From the NCBI GenBank assembly GCA_038205755.1, contig JBBRBN010000007.1, positions 10,437 through 74,436 on the forward strand: DNA of 64,000 nt, written 5' to 3'. Source of the DNA: JANNWF01 sp038205755 (GTDB lineage Bacteria > Pseudomonadota > Gammaproteobacteria > Xanthomonadales > Xanthomonadaceae). Both the position numbers and the translations under genes were made by a program. Below are positions 36,839-46,155 of the stretch, one piece after another. Position 1 is the stretch's first letter. Each line of letters opens with the position of its first letter. The notes below the pieces were generated by a model. The model saw only the letters and a program-made list of their open reading frames with translations. It had not been told where the DNA came from and made no database searches.

Positions 36839-38074
36839 CTAGAACTCACCTCGATACCAGTTCCTAACCCGCGACCACAGGGTCCCGACCCGTCCAGGGG
36901 GGAGGCTCGGGCGCCGCGGATGCTCGACTTGGGCACCCCACAACAGCAGCCCCACGCCGGTGGCGTGAAGCGGATTGCCGACCACTTCACCCAGCCCGGT
37001 CACGTACTGCGGAATACCAACGCGCACCGGCATATGCAGCATTTCCTCGGCCAGCTCGACCACCCCTTCCATACGCGAGGCGCCGCCGGTCAGGACCAGC
37101 CCCGCTCGCACCAACTCCTCGAAGCCGGAGCGGCGCAGCTCGGCCTGGACCATCTCGAAAATCTCCTCGTAGCGGTTCTGCACCGCTTCGGCCAGCGCCT
37201 GCCGGGCCAATCGACGCGGCGGCCGATCGCCCACCGACGGCACCTGGATGGATTCCTCCGCTGTCGCGAGCTGGGCCAGCGCGCAGGCATAGCGGACCTT
37301 GATTTCCTCGGCATGCGGAGTTGGCGTGCGCAGCAGATGGGCGATGTCGTTGGTCACCTGGTCGCCAGCGATCGGCAGTGAGGCGGTGTGGCGAATGGCG
37401 CCCTGCACGTAGACCGCGATGTCGGTGGTGCCGGCACCGATGTCGACCAGCACCACGCCCAACTCCTTCTCGTCGGCCGTCAGCACCGCCGTGCTCGAGG
37501 CCAGCGCCGACAGGATCAGGTCGTCGACCTGCAGGCCGCAGCGGTTGACGCATTTGCTGATGTTGGCAGCCGCCGACTGCGCCCCGACCACCAGATGCGC
37601 GCGCACCTCAAGCCGGACGCCGGACATGCCGACTGGATGGCGGATGCCTTCCTGCGAGTTGTCGACGATGTATTCCTGTGGAATCGCGTGCAGGATCTTC
37701 TGGTCGGACGGAATAGCCACCGCCTTGGCCGCCTCCAGCACGCGCTCCATGTCGGCGTAGGTAACTTCGCCATCGCGGATCGGCACGATGCCCGGCGAGT
37801 TCTTGCACTGCGTGTGGCTGCCGGAGATCGACGCATAGACAGAGCGGATCTCGCATCCGGCCATCTGCTCGGCCTCTTCCACCGCGCGCTGGATGGACGC
37901 AACGGTGGATTCAATATCGACCACCACGCCGCGCTTGAGTCCGTGCGAGGCGTGCGAGCCGATGCCGATCACTTCGATCGGCTGGCCCACGCTGTACTCG
38001 CCCACCAGCGCAACGATTTTGGAAGTGCCAACGTCGAGACCGACGATCAGCGATTTGTCGCCCTTGCGATTCAT
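36839..38074 (-). CDS. ftsA: Cell division protein FtsA
   Basis: This 411-residue actin-like ATPase tethers FtsZ to the membrane. It has the phosphate-1 loop VGLDVGTSKIVALVGE, the SHS2/1C domain region, phosphate-2 VDIGAGTTDIAVYVQG and adenosine motif LTGGASRMEGVVELAEE. It ends in an amphipathic membrane-targeting helix (VGTLWSRVRNWYRGEF). ATG 38074 is chosen by family alignment; the frame is open 70 codons further, over ftsQ. It lies between ftsQ and ftsZ in the dcw cluster. Confidence 0.99.
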   Translation of the reverse strand: MNRKGDKSLIVGLDVGTSKIVALVGEYSVGQPIEVIGIGSHASHGLKRGVVVDIESTVASIQRAVEEAEQMAGCEIRSVYASISGSHTQCKNSPGIVPIRDGEVTYADMERVLEAAKAVAIPSDQKILHAIPQEYIVDNSQEGIRHPVGMSGVRLEVRAHLVVGAQSAAANISKCVNRCGLQVDDLILSALASSTAVLTADEKELGVVLVDIGAGTTDIAVYVQGAIRHTASLPIAGDQVTNDIAHLLRTPTPHAEEIKVRYACALAQLATAEESIQVPSVGDRPPRRLARQALAEAVQNRYEEIFEMVQAELRRSGFEELVRAGLVLTGGASRMEGVVELAEEMLHMPVRVGIPQYVTGLGEVVGNPLHATGVGLLLWGAQVEHPRRPSLPPGRVGTLWSRVRNWYRGEF

Positions 38075-38126
38075 ACCGGTAGGGGCCCGGGTGAGGTCAC
38101 CAAGCTGCTTGCTGCGGTCATCGTAG

Positions 38127-38855
38127 TCATGGGTTGTTACCAGGTGGAACGGGCGCGACGGGGGCTTGCCAGCGCAGTGCAAAGCCGTTGCTGTAGCGCA
38201 GGTCCGCGCGCTCCAGCGGCCGCCCTTCGCTGCCGAGCAGCGCCGGCAGGTAACGGGCGAGACGGGCCAGGCGCGAGCCTGCATCGGTCCGGCCGAGCAG
38301 CACTCTGGCGCCCGACGCGAGCGTCAGCGTCCAGCTGCCGCGCTGCGACAGGCGCACGCCGCGCAGGTCGATCCCGCTGCCCTGCAGCGCGTCACGCGCA
38401 AGCTGATCAAAGCTCATGACCTCATCGAGCCGGGCGTCCGGCCCGGCCAGTTCCGGCAGGCCCTGAACCCGATCCGAGCCGGGCGCTGCGAACAGCTCGC
38501 CGCGGTCCGACACCAGCTGCTGTTCGCCCCAGCGGGCGACCGCACGATGCTCCACCACGCGCACCTCAAGCACATCTGGCCAGCGCTTGCGCACTTCGAC
38601 TTCGGCTACCCAGGGCAGACCCATCAGCGCTGTGTGCACGGCTTCGATATCGAGCGCGAAGAAGCCGGGAGTCACCTGCGGTGTAATCGCGCTCTGGATC
38701 TGCTCGGAGCTCACCCGCTGGAACTCGGCGCTCAGCTGCAGCCGCTGGATCGGCCAGCGGTCGGCTGCCAGCCAGCCATTCAGCACCGCGACCAGCGGCA
38801 GGCCCACCAGAACCAGCGCAATGCTCCAGGCCAGCAGTCGCGTAACGAAGCTCAT
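38127..38855 (-). CDS. ftsQ: Cell division protein FtsQ
   Basis: This 242-residue bitopic protein has a short cytoplasmic tail and one transmembrane helix (about 7-28). The POTRA domain begins at PIQRLQLSAEFQRVSSEQIQ, and a beta domain follows (WPDVLEVRVVEHRAVARWG onward). FtsQ recruits FtsB/FtsL to the divisome. Its start overlaps the ddl stop by four bases (ATGA), so the two are translationally coupled. The end is slightly proline-rich. Confidence 0.96.
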   Translation of the reverse strand: MSFVTRLLAWSIALVLVGLPLVAVLNGWLAADRWPIQRLQLSAEFQRVSSEQIQSAITPQVTPGFFALDIEAVHTALMGLPWVAEVEVRKRWPDVLEVRVVEHRAVARWGEQQLVSDRGELFAAPGSDRVQGLPELAGPDARLDEVMSFDQLARDALQGSGIDLRGVRLSQRGSWTLTLASGARVLLGRTDAGSRLARLARYLPALLGSEGRPLERADLRYSNGFALRWQAPVAPVPPGNNP

Positions 38856-39859
38856 GCGGAGACCTCATGCGCTGCAACGGTCCCAGGCGCGTCGATGACC
38901 GCCGATCCAGGACCCTCATCGAGGGTCATCTGCAGAATCTGCAGGCACAGGTCCTCAAAGCCGATTCCGCTCTGCTGCGCGGCCTTGGGCACCAGCGAGT
39001 GGCTGGTCATGCCGGGTGCCGTGTTGACCTCAAGCAGCCAGTTGTTGCCAGCGCAGTCCCGCATCACGTCGACCCGGCCCCAGCCGCTGCAGCCCAGCGC
39101 GTTGAACGCCTGCAGGGCCAGCTCGCCGAGCGCCTGCTCGGCCTCATCGGTCAGGCCAGGGCAGTGGTATTGGGTATCCTCGGCCACGTACTTGGCGTGA
39201 TAGTCGTAGTACTCGCCGGCGGCAACGATTCGAATGCTGGGCAGCGCGGTCTGGCCGAGCACGCCGACGGTGTACTCGCCGGCATCGGCGCCAACAGTCT
39301 CGATTAGTTGCTCCATCAGCAGCTCGCCGGGATAGCGTGCCGCCAATGCGACCGCCGCCGGCAGGTCAGCTTCGCTGAAGACCCGACTGACGCCCACGCT
39401 GGAGCCCTCGCACGACGGTTTGATGATGATTGGGAAGCCAATCTTCACGGCCGCTGCAGCCACATTGTCGCCCGGCCCCAGCCGCAGGTAACGCGGTGTG
39501 GGCAAACCCAGCGCCAGCCACACCTGCTTGCTGCGGATCTTGTCCATCGACAGCGCAGCGCCGAGCACGCCGGACCCGGTGTAGCGGACACCGAGCGCAT
39601 CAAGCAGGCCTTGGAGCACGCCGTCCTCGCCGCCGCCGTGGCTGCCGTGCAGGATGTTGAATACGCGGTCCACGCGCTTCGCCAGCACTGCCTCGATCAG
39701 GGCTGGCACGCCATCCACAGGTACCGCGTCAACGCCGCGATCACGCAGCGCCTGGAGCACGTTGCGACCGGAGTTCAGCGACACTTCGCGCTCGCTGGAG
39801 GTGCCGCCAAGCAGCACCGCCACCCGGCCAAACCTGCGCGGGTCCATGGGCACGCTCAC
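38852..39859 (-). CDS. ddl: D-alanine--D-alanine ligase
   Basis: This 335-residue ATP-grasp enzyme makes D-Ala-D-Ala for peptidoglycan precursors. It has the N-terminal VAVLLGGTSSEREVSLNSG, the central HGSHGGGEDGVLQGLLD, the P-loop-like segment KPSCEGSSVGVSRV, and the ligand region EVNTAPGMTSHSLVPKAA. It is the DdlB type found in dcw clusters. Four-base overlaps couple it to murC upstream and ftsQ downstream. The C-terminus extends about 20 residues beyond typical DdlB. Confidence 0.98.
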   Translation of the reverse strand: MSVPMDPRRFGRVAVLLGGTSSEREVSLNSGRNVLQALRDRGVDAVPVDGVPALIEAVLAKRVDRVFNILHGSHGGGEDGVLQGLLDALGVRYTGSGVLGAALSMDKIRSKQVWLALGLPTPRYLRLGPGDNVAAAAVKIGFPIIIKPSCEGSSVGVSRVFSEADLPAAVALAARYPGELLMEQLIETVGADAGEYTVGVLGQTALPSIRIVAAGEYYDYHAKYVAEDTQYHCPGLTDEAEQALGELALQAFNALGCSGWGRVDVMRDCAGNNWLLEVNTAPGMTSHSLVPKAAQQSGIGFEDLCLQILQMTLDEGPGSAVIDAPGTVAAHEVSA

Positions 39860-41283
39860 TGCGACCCTCCGCTCAAGCCGTGGGTGGCCAGCTGTTGAAC
39901 GGTGCGACCGATGTCACCCGCCCCCAGCATGATCAGCAGATCACCATCGGCAAGGACATCAGGGAGCACGGCGGCGATGTCGCGAGGATGGCTGACCAGC
40001 ACCGGGTCGATCCGACCGCGCGAACGCACCGCACGGGCCAGCGCGCGGCCGTCAGCGCCGGGGATAGGCGACTCACCGGCGGGGTACACCTCGGTCAGAA
40101 TGAGCGCATCCACGCTGGACAGGACGCTGGCGAAATCGTCGAGAAGATCGCGTGTGCGGCTGTAGCGGTGCGGCTGAAATGCCACCACCAGGCGCCGCTC
40201 CGGCCAGCCGGCGCGAGCCGCAGCGAACACCGCGTCAAGCTCAACCGGATGATGGCCGTAGTCGTCGACCAGCAGCGCTCGGCCGCGCCCGAAATCAAGC
40301 TCTCCGAGCAGATTGAAGCGCCGCCCGATTCCCTGGAAGCCTTCGAGGGCCTTGGCAATCGCGGCCGGCTCAACGCCCAGCTGATAGCCGATGGCGGCGG
40401 CCGCCAGCGCGTTCTGCACGTTGTGCCGACCGGGCAGGTTCAGGCACACGTCAACCGCCGGCGTGTCGGGAAGCAGGAGGCGGAAATGGGTGCGTGCGCC
40501 GCGCTGGGTGACGTTTTCCGCCCGCACCTCGGCGCCGTCCGCGAAACCGTAGGTCACCACGTGACGCGGCATCTCGGCGGCCAGCGCGGCCACCTCCGGA
40601 TCGTCGATGCACAGTACCGCCAGGCCGTAGAACGGCAGGCGATGAAGAAACTCGGAGAAGGCTGCCTGGACGCGTGCAAAGTCGCCGCCGTAGTTCTCCA
40701 GATGATCGGCGTCGATGTTGGTCACCACCGCGATCAGCGGCGTCAGGCGCAAAAAACTGCCGTCGCTCTCATCGGCTTCGGCCACCAGCCAGTCGCCCTG
40801 GCCAAGCCCGGCGTTGCGGCCCGCCGCGATCAGCTGGCCACCGATCACAAAGGTCGGGTCCAGACCGCCTTCGCTCAGCACGCTGGCCACCAGGCTGGTC
40901 GTGGTGGTCTTGCCGTGCGTGCCGGCGACCGCGATGCCACGGCGGAAGCGCATCAGCTCGGCCAGCATCTCGGCCCGTGGCACCACTGGGATGCGCCGCT
41001 CGTGTGCCGCCCGCAGCTCCGGATTGCTGCGCGCGATGGCGCTCGACACCACCACCACATCGGCCCCCTCGACATGGGCAGCGGCGTGGCCGATATGGAT
41101 TCGGGCGCCGGCCGCCTGCAGCCGCGCAGTCGCTGCCGAGGCGCCGATGTCGGAGCCGGAAATGCTGTAGCCAAGCGTGCACAGCACCTCGGCGATACCG
41201 CTCATGCCGACGCCACCGATACCAATGAAATGGACCCGACGAAACGCCGCTGCAATGTCACCCTCATGCATCAGGCGCTTCAT
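39856..41283 (-). CDS. murC: UDP-N-acetylmuramate--L-alanine ligase
   Basis: This 475-residue Mur ligase adds L-alanine to UDP-MurNAc. It has the N-terminal VHFIGIGGVGMSGIAEVL, the ATP-binding AGTHGKTTTTSLVASVL, the hinge segment NIDADHLENYGGD, and the C-terminal DDYGHHPVELDAV. ATG 41283 overlaps the murG stop by four bases. The open frame extends 55 codons further upstream but lies over murG. No murB follows, so ddl is next. Confidence 0.98.
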   Translation of the reverse strand: MKRLMHEGDIAAAFRRVHFIGIGGVGMSGIAEVLCTLGYSISGSDIGASAATARLQAAGARIHIGHAAAHVEGADVVVVSSAIARSNPELRAAHERRIPVVPRAEMLAELMRFRRGIAVAGTHGKTTTTSLVASVLSEGGLDPTFVIGGQLIAAGRNAGLGQGDWLVAEADESDGSFLRLTPLIAVVTNIDADHLENYGGDFARVQAAFSEFLHRLPFYGLAVLCIDDPEVAALAAEMPRHVVTYGFADGAEVRAENVTQRGARTHFRLLLPDTPAVDVCLNLPGRHNVQNALAAAAIGYQLGVEPAAIAKALEGFQGIGRRFNLLGELDFGRGRALLVDDYGHHPVELDAVFAAARAGWPERRLVVAFQPHRYSRTRDLLDDFASVLSSVDALILTEVYPAGESPIPGADGRALARAVRSRGRIDPVLVSHPRDIAAVLPDVLADGDLLIMLGAGDIGRTVQQLATHGLSGGSQ

Positions 41284-42344
41284 GGCAGCCGCTCCGCCAG
41301 ACAGGCGTCTGCCACCCGCTCGGCGGCGTCGACTTTGGCCAGCGCACGCGCCGCCTCGGCCATCCGCAGCAAGGCCGGTCGATCCGTGGCCAACGCCGCA
41401 ACCCGCGCGCGCAGCAGCGCAGCCAGGTTGGGCCCTTCGGTCAGGCACTCCGCGGCACCGGCTGCGACCAACCAGCCGGCGTTGTGGGTCTGGTGATCGT
41501 CCACCGCATGCGGAAATGGCACCAGCAGGGCCGCCACGCCGGCTGCGGCGAGTTCGGCCACGGTAAGCGCGCCGGACCGGCAGATGACCAGATCAGCCCA
41601 GCCATAGGCCTGCTCCATCCGTTCGATGAAGGGCTCGAGGTGGACCACCACGTCGGCCTGCCGATAGGCCGCCTCGGCGCTTTCGAGCAGACGTTCGCCA
41701 CACTGGTGGCGAGTCTCGATGTTCGACAGCCCCGCCAGGGCCGCGGGCAGCGCCACGTTCAGTGCACGCGCGCCCTGGCTGCCGCCGAGCACCAGCAGCC
41801 GCAGCGGACCGTCGCGCCCGGCAAATCGCTGGGCGGGCGGCGCGAGCGCGGCAATCGCGTCTCGCACCGGGTTGCCGACCCACTGCGCGGTGGGCAGTGC
41901 ATCCGGGAATCCAGCCAGCACGCGCTTGGCCAGACGCGACAGCACGCGGTTGGTCAGCCCAGGAATGCGATTCTGTTCATGCACCAGCAGCGGGCAGCGC
42001 AGCAGCCAGGCGGCGATCCCGCCGGGTCCGGCGGCATAGCCCCCAAAGCTGATGGCAGCCCGCGGACGCAGCGCGCGAAATACGCGCAGGGCCTGCAGCA
42101 CCGCGCGGAGCACCGCCAGCGGCGCTGCCAGCAGCGCCAGCGGTCCTTTGCCGCGCAGTCCTGCGACCGCGATGGTGGTCAGCTCAATGCCCGCTGCTGG
42201 CACCAGCCGCCCTTCCAGTCCGCGCTGTGATCCCAGCCAGGCCACCGGCACGCCGCGCGCGCGCAGCGCAGCCGCCACCGCCAGGCCTGGAAAGATATGG
42301 CCGCCAGTGCCGCCGGCCATGATGAGGACCGGACGGCCGGTCAC
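41280..42344 (-). CDS. murG: Lipid II synthase MurG (GlcNAc transferase)
   Basis: This 354-residue GT28 glycosyltransferase adds GlcNAc to lipid I at the cytoplasmic face of the membrane. It has the N-terminal G-loop MAGGTGGHIFPGLAVA, the membrane-associating segment, and C-domain motifs LVLGGSQGARALN, CRSGALTVAELAAAGV and PFPHAVDDHQTHNA. The GTG start overlaps the ftsW stop (GTGA). Alanine/leucine-rich composition is as usual for high-GC gammaproteobacteria. Confidence 0.98.
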   Translation of the reverse strand: MTGRPVLIMAGGTGGHIFPGLAVAAALRARGVPVAWLGSQRGLEGRLVPAAGIELTTIAVAGLRGKGPLALLAAPLAVLRAVLQALRVFRALRPRAAISFGGYAAGPGGIAAWLLRCPLLVHEQNRIPGLTNRVLSRLAKRVLAGFPDALPTAQWVGNPVRDAIAALAPPAQRFAGRDGPLRLLVLGGSQGARALNVALPAALAGLSNIETRHQCGERLLESAEAAYRQADVVVHLEPFIERMEQAYGWADLVICRSGALTVAELAAAGVAALLVPFPHAVDDHQTHNAGWLVAAGAAECLTEGPNLAALLRARVAALATDRPALLRMAEAARALAKVDAAERVADACLAERLP

Positions 42345-43630
42345 TGCAAGGCTCCCATACTCGGCTCGATGCGCTGTCGCGATGCGCTGCGCGGGCGTGC
42401 CGATACTTGCGTGGCAGGGTCAAATCCGTCGGACTCCTCGGCCTCGCTATGGTCCTGCTCGTGGCGACGGCGCTGAACGACTTTCTCGGTCCGGTCCAAC
42501 TCGTAGCTGACCCGCAGCAGCAGGCCGATCGCCGCGCAGGTCATCAGCACGCTCGATCCGCCTGACGATATCAGCGGCAAGGTGAGCCCCTTGGTCGGCA
42601 GCAGGCCAAGATTGACGCCCACCGACACCAGTCCCTGCAGGCTGAGCCATAGCGCAACGCCGAAGGCGCAGAAGCCGACAAAACTGCGCCCCATCTCGAC
42701 GCCGCGCAGACCGAGCCAGAAGGCGCGACCGCAGAGCACCACAAACACGCTTACCAGCAGCAGGATGCCAACCAGTCCGGTTTCCTCGGCAATCACCGCG
42801 AAGATGAAGTCGGTGTGGGCTTCAGGCAGGTAGTAAAGCTTCTGGATCGAACCCCCCAACCCCACGCCCAGCCATTCGCCGCGACCGATCGCGATCAGTG
42901 CCTGAGTCAGCTGGAAGCCACCAGCGAACGGGTCATCCCACGGATTCATGAACGAGGTCAGCCGACGCACCCGGTAGGTCTCATTCAAGGCCGCCCATGC
43001 CAGCACCGGCGCCGCGACCAGGGCCGGACCAACGACGTGAACGACCTGCACACCACCCAGCCAGATCATTCCGGCGGTGATGGCGCAGATCAGCAACATC
43101 GAGCCGAAGTCGGGCTGGAAGTACAGCAGGGTGACCATCACCGCCGCCACCAGCAGCGGCTTCAGGACGCCGAACCAGCGTGTCTGCACCTGGTCGCGAT
43201 GGCGGGCCAGGTAGCTTGCCAGCCAGATGATCAGGATCAGCTTGACCGCCTCCACGACCTGGAAGTTGGACACACCCAGGGTGATCCAGCGGCTGGCGCC
43301 ATTTACCGACACGCCGAGTCCGGGCACGAACACCAGCAGGAGCAGCACAAATCCGACGATCAGCAGGGTGCGGCTGTGGCGCTCGATCAGCTTGAGTTCG
43401 GTGCGCGCTACGATCAGCGCCAGAACGCTGCCAAGGGTGAGAAACACCGCGTGCCGGATCAGGAAATAGAAGGGCCCGACCCCATGCCCTTCGGCCACCG
43501 CGATCGAGCTTGACGACACCATCAGCAGACCGAAGGCCGCCAGCAGCACCGCGCTGAAGAACAGCACGCGGTCGTAGCGACCCTCGATCTCGTCAAGCCG
43601 GAAGGCTTGCTGGAAGCGCTCGGGGATCAC
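42341..43630 (-). CDS. ftsW: Peptidoglycan glycosyltransferase FtsW (SEDS family)
   Basis: This 429-residue SEDS polymerase with about ten transmembrane helices synthesises septal glycan strands with FtsI. It has VSSSSIAVAEG in helix 1, GASRWITLGVSNFQVVEAVK, the catalytic-region segment GSIQKLYYLPEAHTDFIFAV and LLPTKGLTLPLISSGGSSVL. A cytoplasmic tail of about 60 residues follows. The start is GTG 43630, with GGAAGG nine bases upstream. In most gammaproteobacteria murD separates mraY from ftsW; here only 64 bases do. Confidence 0.97.
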   Translation of the reverse strand: MIPERFQQAFRLDEIEGRYDRVLFFSAVLLAAFGLLMVSSSSIAVAEGHGVGPFYFLIRHAVFLTLGSVLALIVARTELKLIERHSRTLLIVGFVLLLLVFVPGLGVSVNGASRWITLGVSNFQVVEAVKLILIIWLASYLARHRDQVQTRWFGVLKPLLVAAVMVTLLYFQPDFGSMLLICAITAGMIWLGGVQVVHVVGPALVAAPVLAWAALNETYRVRRLTSFMNPWDDPFAGGFQLTQALIAIGRGEWLGVGLGGSIQKLYYLPEAHTDFIFAVIAEETGLVGILLLVSVFVVLCGRAFWLGLRGVEMGRSFVGFCAFGVALWLSLQGLVSVGVNLGLLPTKGLTLPLISSGGSSVLMTCAAIGLLLRVSYELDRTEKVVQRRRHEQDHSEAEESDGFDPATQVSARPRSASRQRIEPSMGALQ

Positions 43631-43695
43631 GCGGCATTCCCTTCCGGTCGAGGGTGGGCAGCGCTTCGCGGCGGACCGATGCTGATGGCGGTCAT
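43627..43695 (-). CDS. 22-codon open frame bridging mraY and ftsW (possible coupling peptide)
   Basis: An ATG at 43695 shares its A with the mraY TGA stop (TGATG). The frame runs 22 codons (MTAISIGPPRSAAHPRPEG and three more) and ends at a TGA that overlaps the ftsW GTG start (GTGA). There is no recognisable domain, and too little sequence to call homology with MurD. It could couple translation of ftsW to mraY or be coincidence. Confidence 0.25.
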   Translation of the reverse strand: MTAISIGPPRSAAHPRPEGNAA

Positions 43696-44777
43696 CAGCG
43701 CACCTTCAGCGTGGCAAGGCCGATCAGCACCAGCACCACGGTGATGATCCAGAAGCGGACGATGACCCGCGGCTCGGGCCACCCTTTCAACTCGAAGTGG
43801 TGATGGATCGGGGCCATCCGGAATACCCGCCTGCCGGTCAGCTTGAAGCTCGCCACCTGCACCATCACCGACAGCGTTTCGATCACAAAGATGCCGCCCA
43901 TCACCACCAGCACCAGCTCCTGCCGCACGATCACCGCAATGGTGCCCAGCGCGGCGCCCAGCGCCAGCGCGCCGATGTCACCCATGAAGACCTGCGCCGG
44001 ATAGGTGTTGAACCACAGAAAGCCGAGCCCGGCGCCGGCCATGGCGGCGCAGATGATGGTCAGTTCGCCGGCACCGGGGATCGACGGGATCTGCAGGTAA
44101 GCCGCGAACACCGCATGCCCCGAGGCGTAGGCAAAGAGGCCCAGCGCGCCGGCCACCAGCACCGCCGGCATGATCGCCAGTCCGTCGAGGCCGTCAGTCA
44201 GATTCACCGCGTTGGAGAATCCGACGATCCAGAAGTAGGCCACCACCACGAACAGCGCGCCCATGGGAATTGCCACGGTCTTGAAGAACGGCACGTGGAA
44301 CGCGGTGGCCGCCGGCACATCAGCCGTGACAAACAGCGCCAGCGCGGCGCTGAGTCCGACGATCGACTGCAGCAGGTACTTGGAGCGCGCCGGAAGTCCC
44401 TTCGGGTCGCGATCAACCACCTTGCGCCAGTCATCCCACCAGCCAATGGCGCCAAACGCGATCAGCACGCCGAGCACGATCCAGACGTAGCGGTTGCTCA
44501 GATCGGCCCACAGCAGGGTCGACAGGCTGATCGCAATCAGGATCAGCGCACCGCCCATGGTGGGCGTGCCAGCCTTGGACAGGTGTGACTGGGGACCGTC
44601 GCTGCGGATCGGCTGACCGCCCTTGAGGCGCGCCAGCTGGCGAATCACCCACGGACCCAGCAGCAGCGACAGCATCAGCGCGGTCAGGGCGCTCAGGATC
44701 GACCGGAAGGTGATGTAGCCAAACAGCGCAAACGCACGGTTCAGTTCAGCCAGCCACTGGGTCAGCTCATACAGCAT
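43695..44777 (-). CDS. mraY: Phospho-MurNAc-pentapeptide transferase
   Basis: This 360-residue polytopic enzyme transfers phospho-MurNAc-pentapeptide to undecaprenyl phosphate, making lipid I. It has GTPTMGGALILIAISLSTLL at helix 2, the Mg-binding NAVNLTDGLDGLAIMP, the segment PAQVFMGDIGALALGAALG, and the histidine-rich APIHHHFELKGWPEP loop. The start overlaps the murF stop by 11 bases. It is the last gene before the missing murD position. Confidence 0.98.
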   Translation of the reverse strand: MLYELTQWLAELNRAFALFGYITFRSILSALTALMLSLLLGPWVIRQLARLKGGQPIRSDGPQSHLSKAGTPTMGGALILIAISLSTLLWADLSNRYVWIVLGVLIAFGAIGWWDDWRKVVDRDPKGLPARSKYLLQSIVGLSAALALFVTADVPAATAFHVPFFKTVAIPMGALFVVVAYFWIVGFSNAVNLTDGLDGLAIMPAVLVAGALGLFAYASGHAVFAAYLQIPSIPGAGELTIICAAMAGAGLGFLWFNTYPAQVFMGDIGALALGAALGTIAVIVRQELVLVVMGGIFVIETLSVMVQVASFKLTGRRVFRMAPIHHHFELKGWPEPRVIVRFWIITVVLVLIGLATLKVR

Positions 44778-46155
44778 GGCCGACCTCCTTCCGCTCGTTG
44801 CCGCGCGGGCCGCTGACCAGCGCGGCGACGACCTGCTCCATCTGGCTGCCGCGCGAGCCCTTGACGAGACACACCACGCCGGGCTTCAGGCGCGTCTGGA
44901 GCTCGGCGATCAGGGCCGACTGCTGTTCGAAATGGGCGGCTCCGGAACCGAAGCTGCGGGCCGCATGCGCCGCCAGCGCGCCCACCGTGAACAGGCCGCC
45001 GAGCCCGGCCGCGCGCGCTTGGCGGCCGACCTCGGCGTGCAGCTCGGCGGCCTGCGGGCCAAGTTCGAGCATGTCGCCGAGCACCAGCCAGGCCTCTCCG
45101 CCAGCCTGCGCGAGACTTGCAATCGCCGCCGCCACCGAGGCGGGATTGGCGTTGTAACTGTCATCGATCAGCTCGGCGCCGTTGCCCAGATTGAGCCGCG
45201 TCTGCCGACCAGCAACGGCCTCGGCACGGGCCAGGCCATCTGCCACGCGCTCAAGCGGTGCACCAACCGCAACCGCCATCGCCGCTGCAGCCAGCGCATT
45301 GCGCAGGTTGTGGCGCCCCGGCAGGGGCAGCTCGACGTCGATCTCCGCCGCGTTGGCCAGCAGCCGGAAGCGGCTGCCGGCAGCGCTGCAGCGAATCTCG
45401 AGCGCCCGCACATCGGCGTCAGCCTCCAGCCCAAAGCGTAATACCGGACGGCGACCGACACGCTGCGCAAACCATGGTCCGAAGACGTCGTCGGCATTGA
45501 TCACCGCCGTGCCGTCGGCCGGGAGCGCGTCGTAGATAGCTGCCTTGGTTTCGGCAATGCCCAGCAGCGAACCCATCCGCTCCAGATGCGCCGGACCGAT
45601 GTTGTTGACCAGCGCCACCTGCGGCGCGGCGATGGCGGCCAGGTGGGCGATGTCGCCTGGCTGGCCGGCGCCCAGCTCATAAATTGCAAAGCGGCAGTCG
45701 GCCGGCTCGTCGATCAGCGCCAGCGGCATGCCGATCTCGTTGTTGCGATTGCCGGCACTGGCGTAGGTCGGTGCGACCTGCGCGAGGATCGAGGCCAGCA
45801 GCGACTTCACCGTGGTCTTGCCGTTGCTGCCGGTCAATGCCAGCACCGTGGAGCGCCGCCCGGCGCGCAGACCGGCGGCGATCCGCCCCAGTGCCAGCAC
45901 GGTGCTGTCGACCCGCAGCTGCGGAATGGCGACACCGGCGATCTCGCGCTCGACCAGCGCAGCGACGGCGCCCGCGGCCGCCGCCTGGGCAACGAAGTCA
46001 TGGCCATCGACACGTTCACCGGCCAGCGCTACAAACAGCGCATCCGCGCCGAGCGCGCGCGAATCAATGCTCACCGTCGCGACCCGCGTGTTCAGCGCGC
46101 CGTGAACCCGGGCGCCGGCCCAGCTCGCCAGCTGCTCGATGCTCACCGGCCTCAT
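44767..46155 (-). CDS. murF: UDP-MurNAc-tripeptide D-alanyl-D-alanine ligase
   Basis: This Mur ligase of about 462 residues adds D-Ala-D-Ala to UDP-MurNAc-tripeptide. It has DSRALGADALFVALAGERVD at the N-terminal domain, ATP loop LTGSNGKTTVKSLLASIL, NNIGPAHLERMGSLLGIAET, and the C-terminal LVKGSRGSQMEQVVAAL. ATG 46155 overlaps the murE stop by four bases, which fixes the start over the longer frame to 46185. Confidence 0.98.
   Translation of the reverse strand: MRPVSIEQLASWAGARVHGALNTRVATVSIDSRALGADALFVALAGERVDGHDFVAQAAAAGAVAALVEREIAGVAIPQLRVDSTVLALGRIAAGLRAGRRSTVLALTGSNGKTTVKSLLASILAQVAPTYASAGNRNNEIGMPLALIDEPADCRFAIYELGAGQPGDIAHLAAIAAPQVALVNNIGPAHLERMGSLLGIAETKAAIYDALPADGTAVINADDVFGPWFAQRVGRRPVLRFGLEADADVRALEIRCSAAGSRFRLLANAAEIDVELPLPGRHNLRNALAAAAMAVAVGAPLERVADGLARAEAVAGRQTRLNLGNGAELIDDSYNANPASVAAAIASLAQAGGEAWLVLGDMLELGPQAAELHAEVGRQARAAGLGGLFTVGALAAHAARSFGSGAAHFEQQSALIAELQTRLKPGVVCLVKGSRGSQMEQVVAALVSGPRGNERKEVGHAV

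Noticed and set aside
39880..41496. 538-codon plus-strand frame antisense to murC
   Set aside because: A shadow of a well-conserved essential gene; no recognisable domain.
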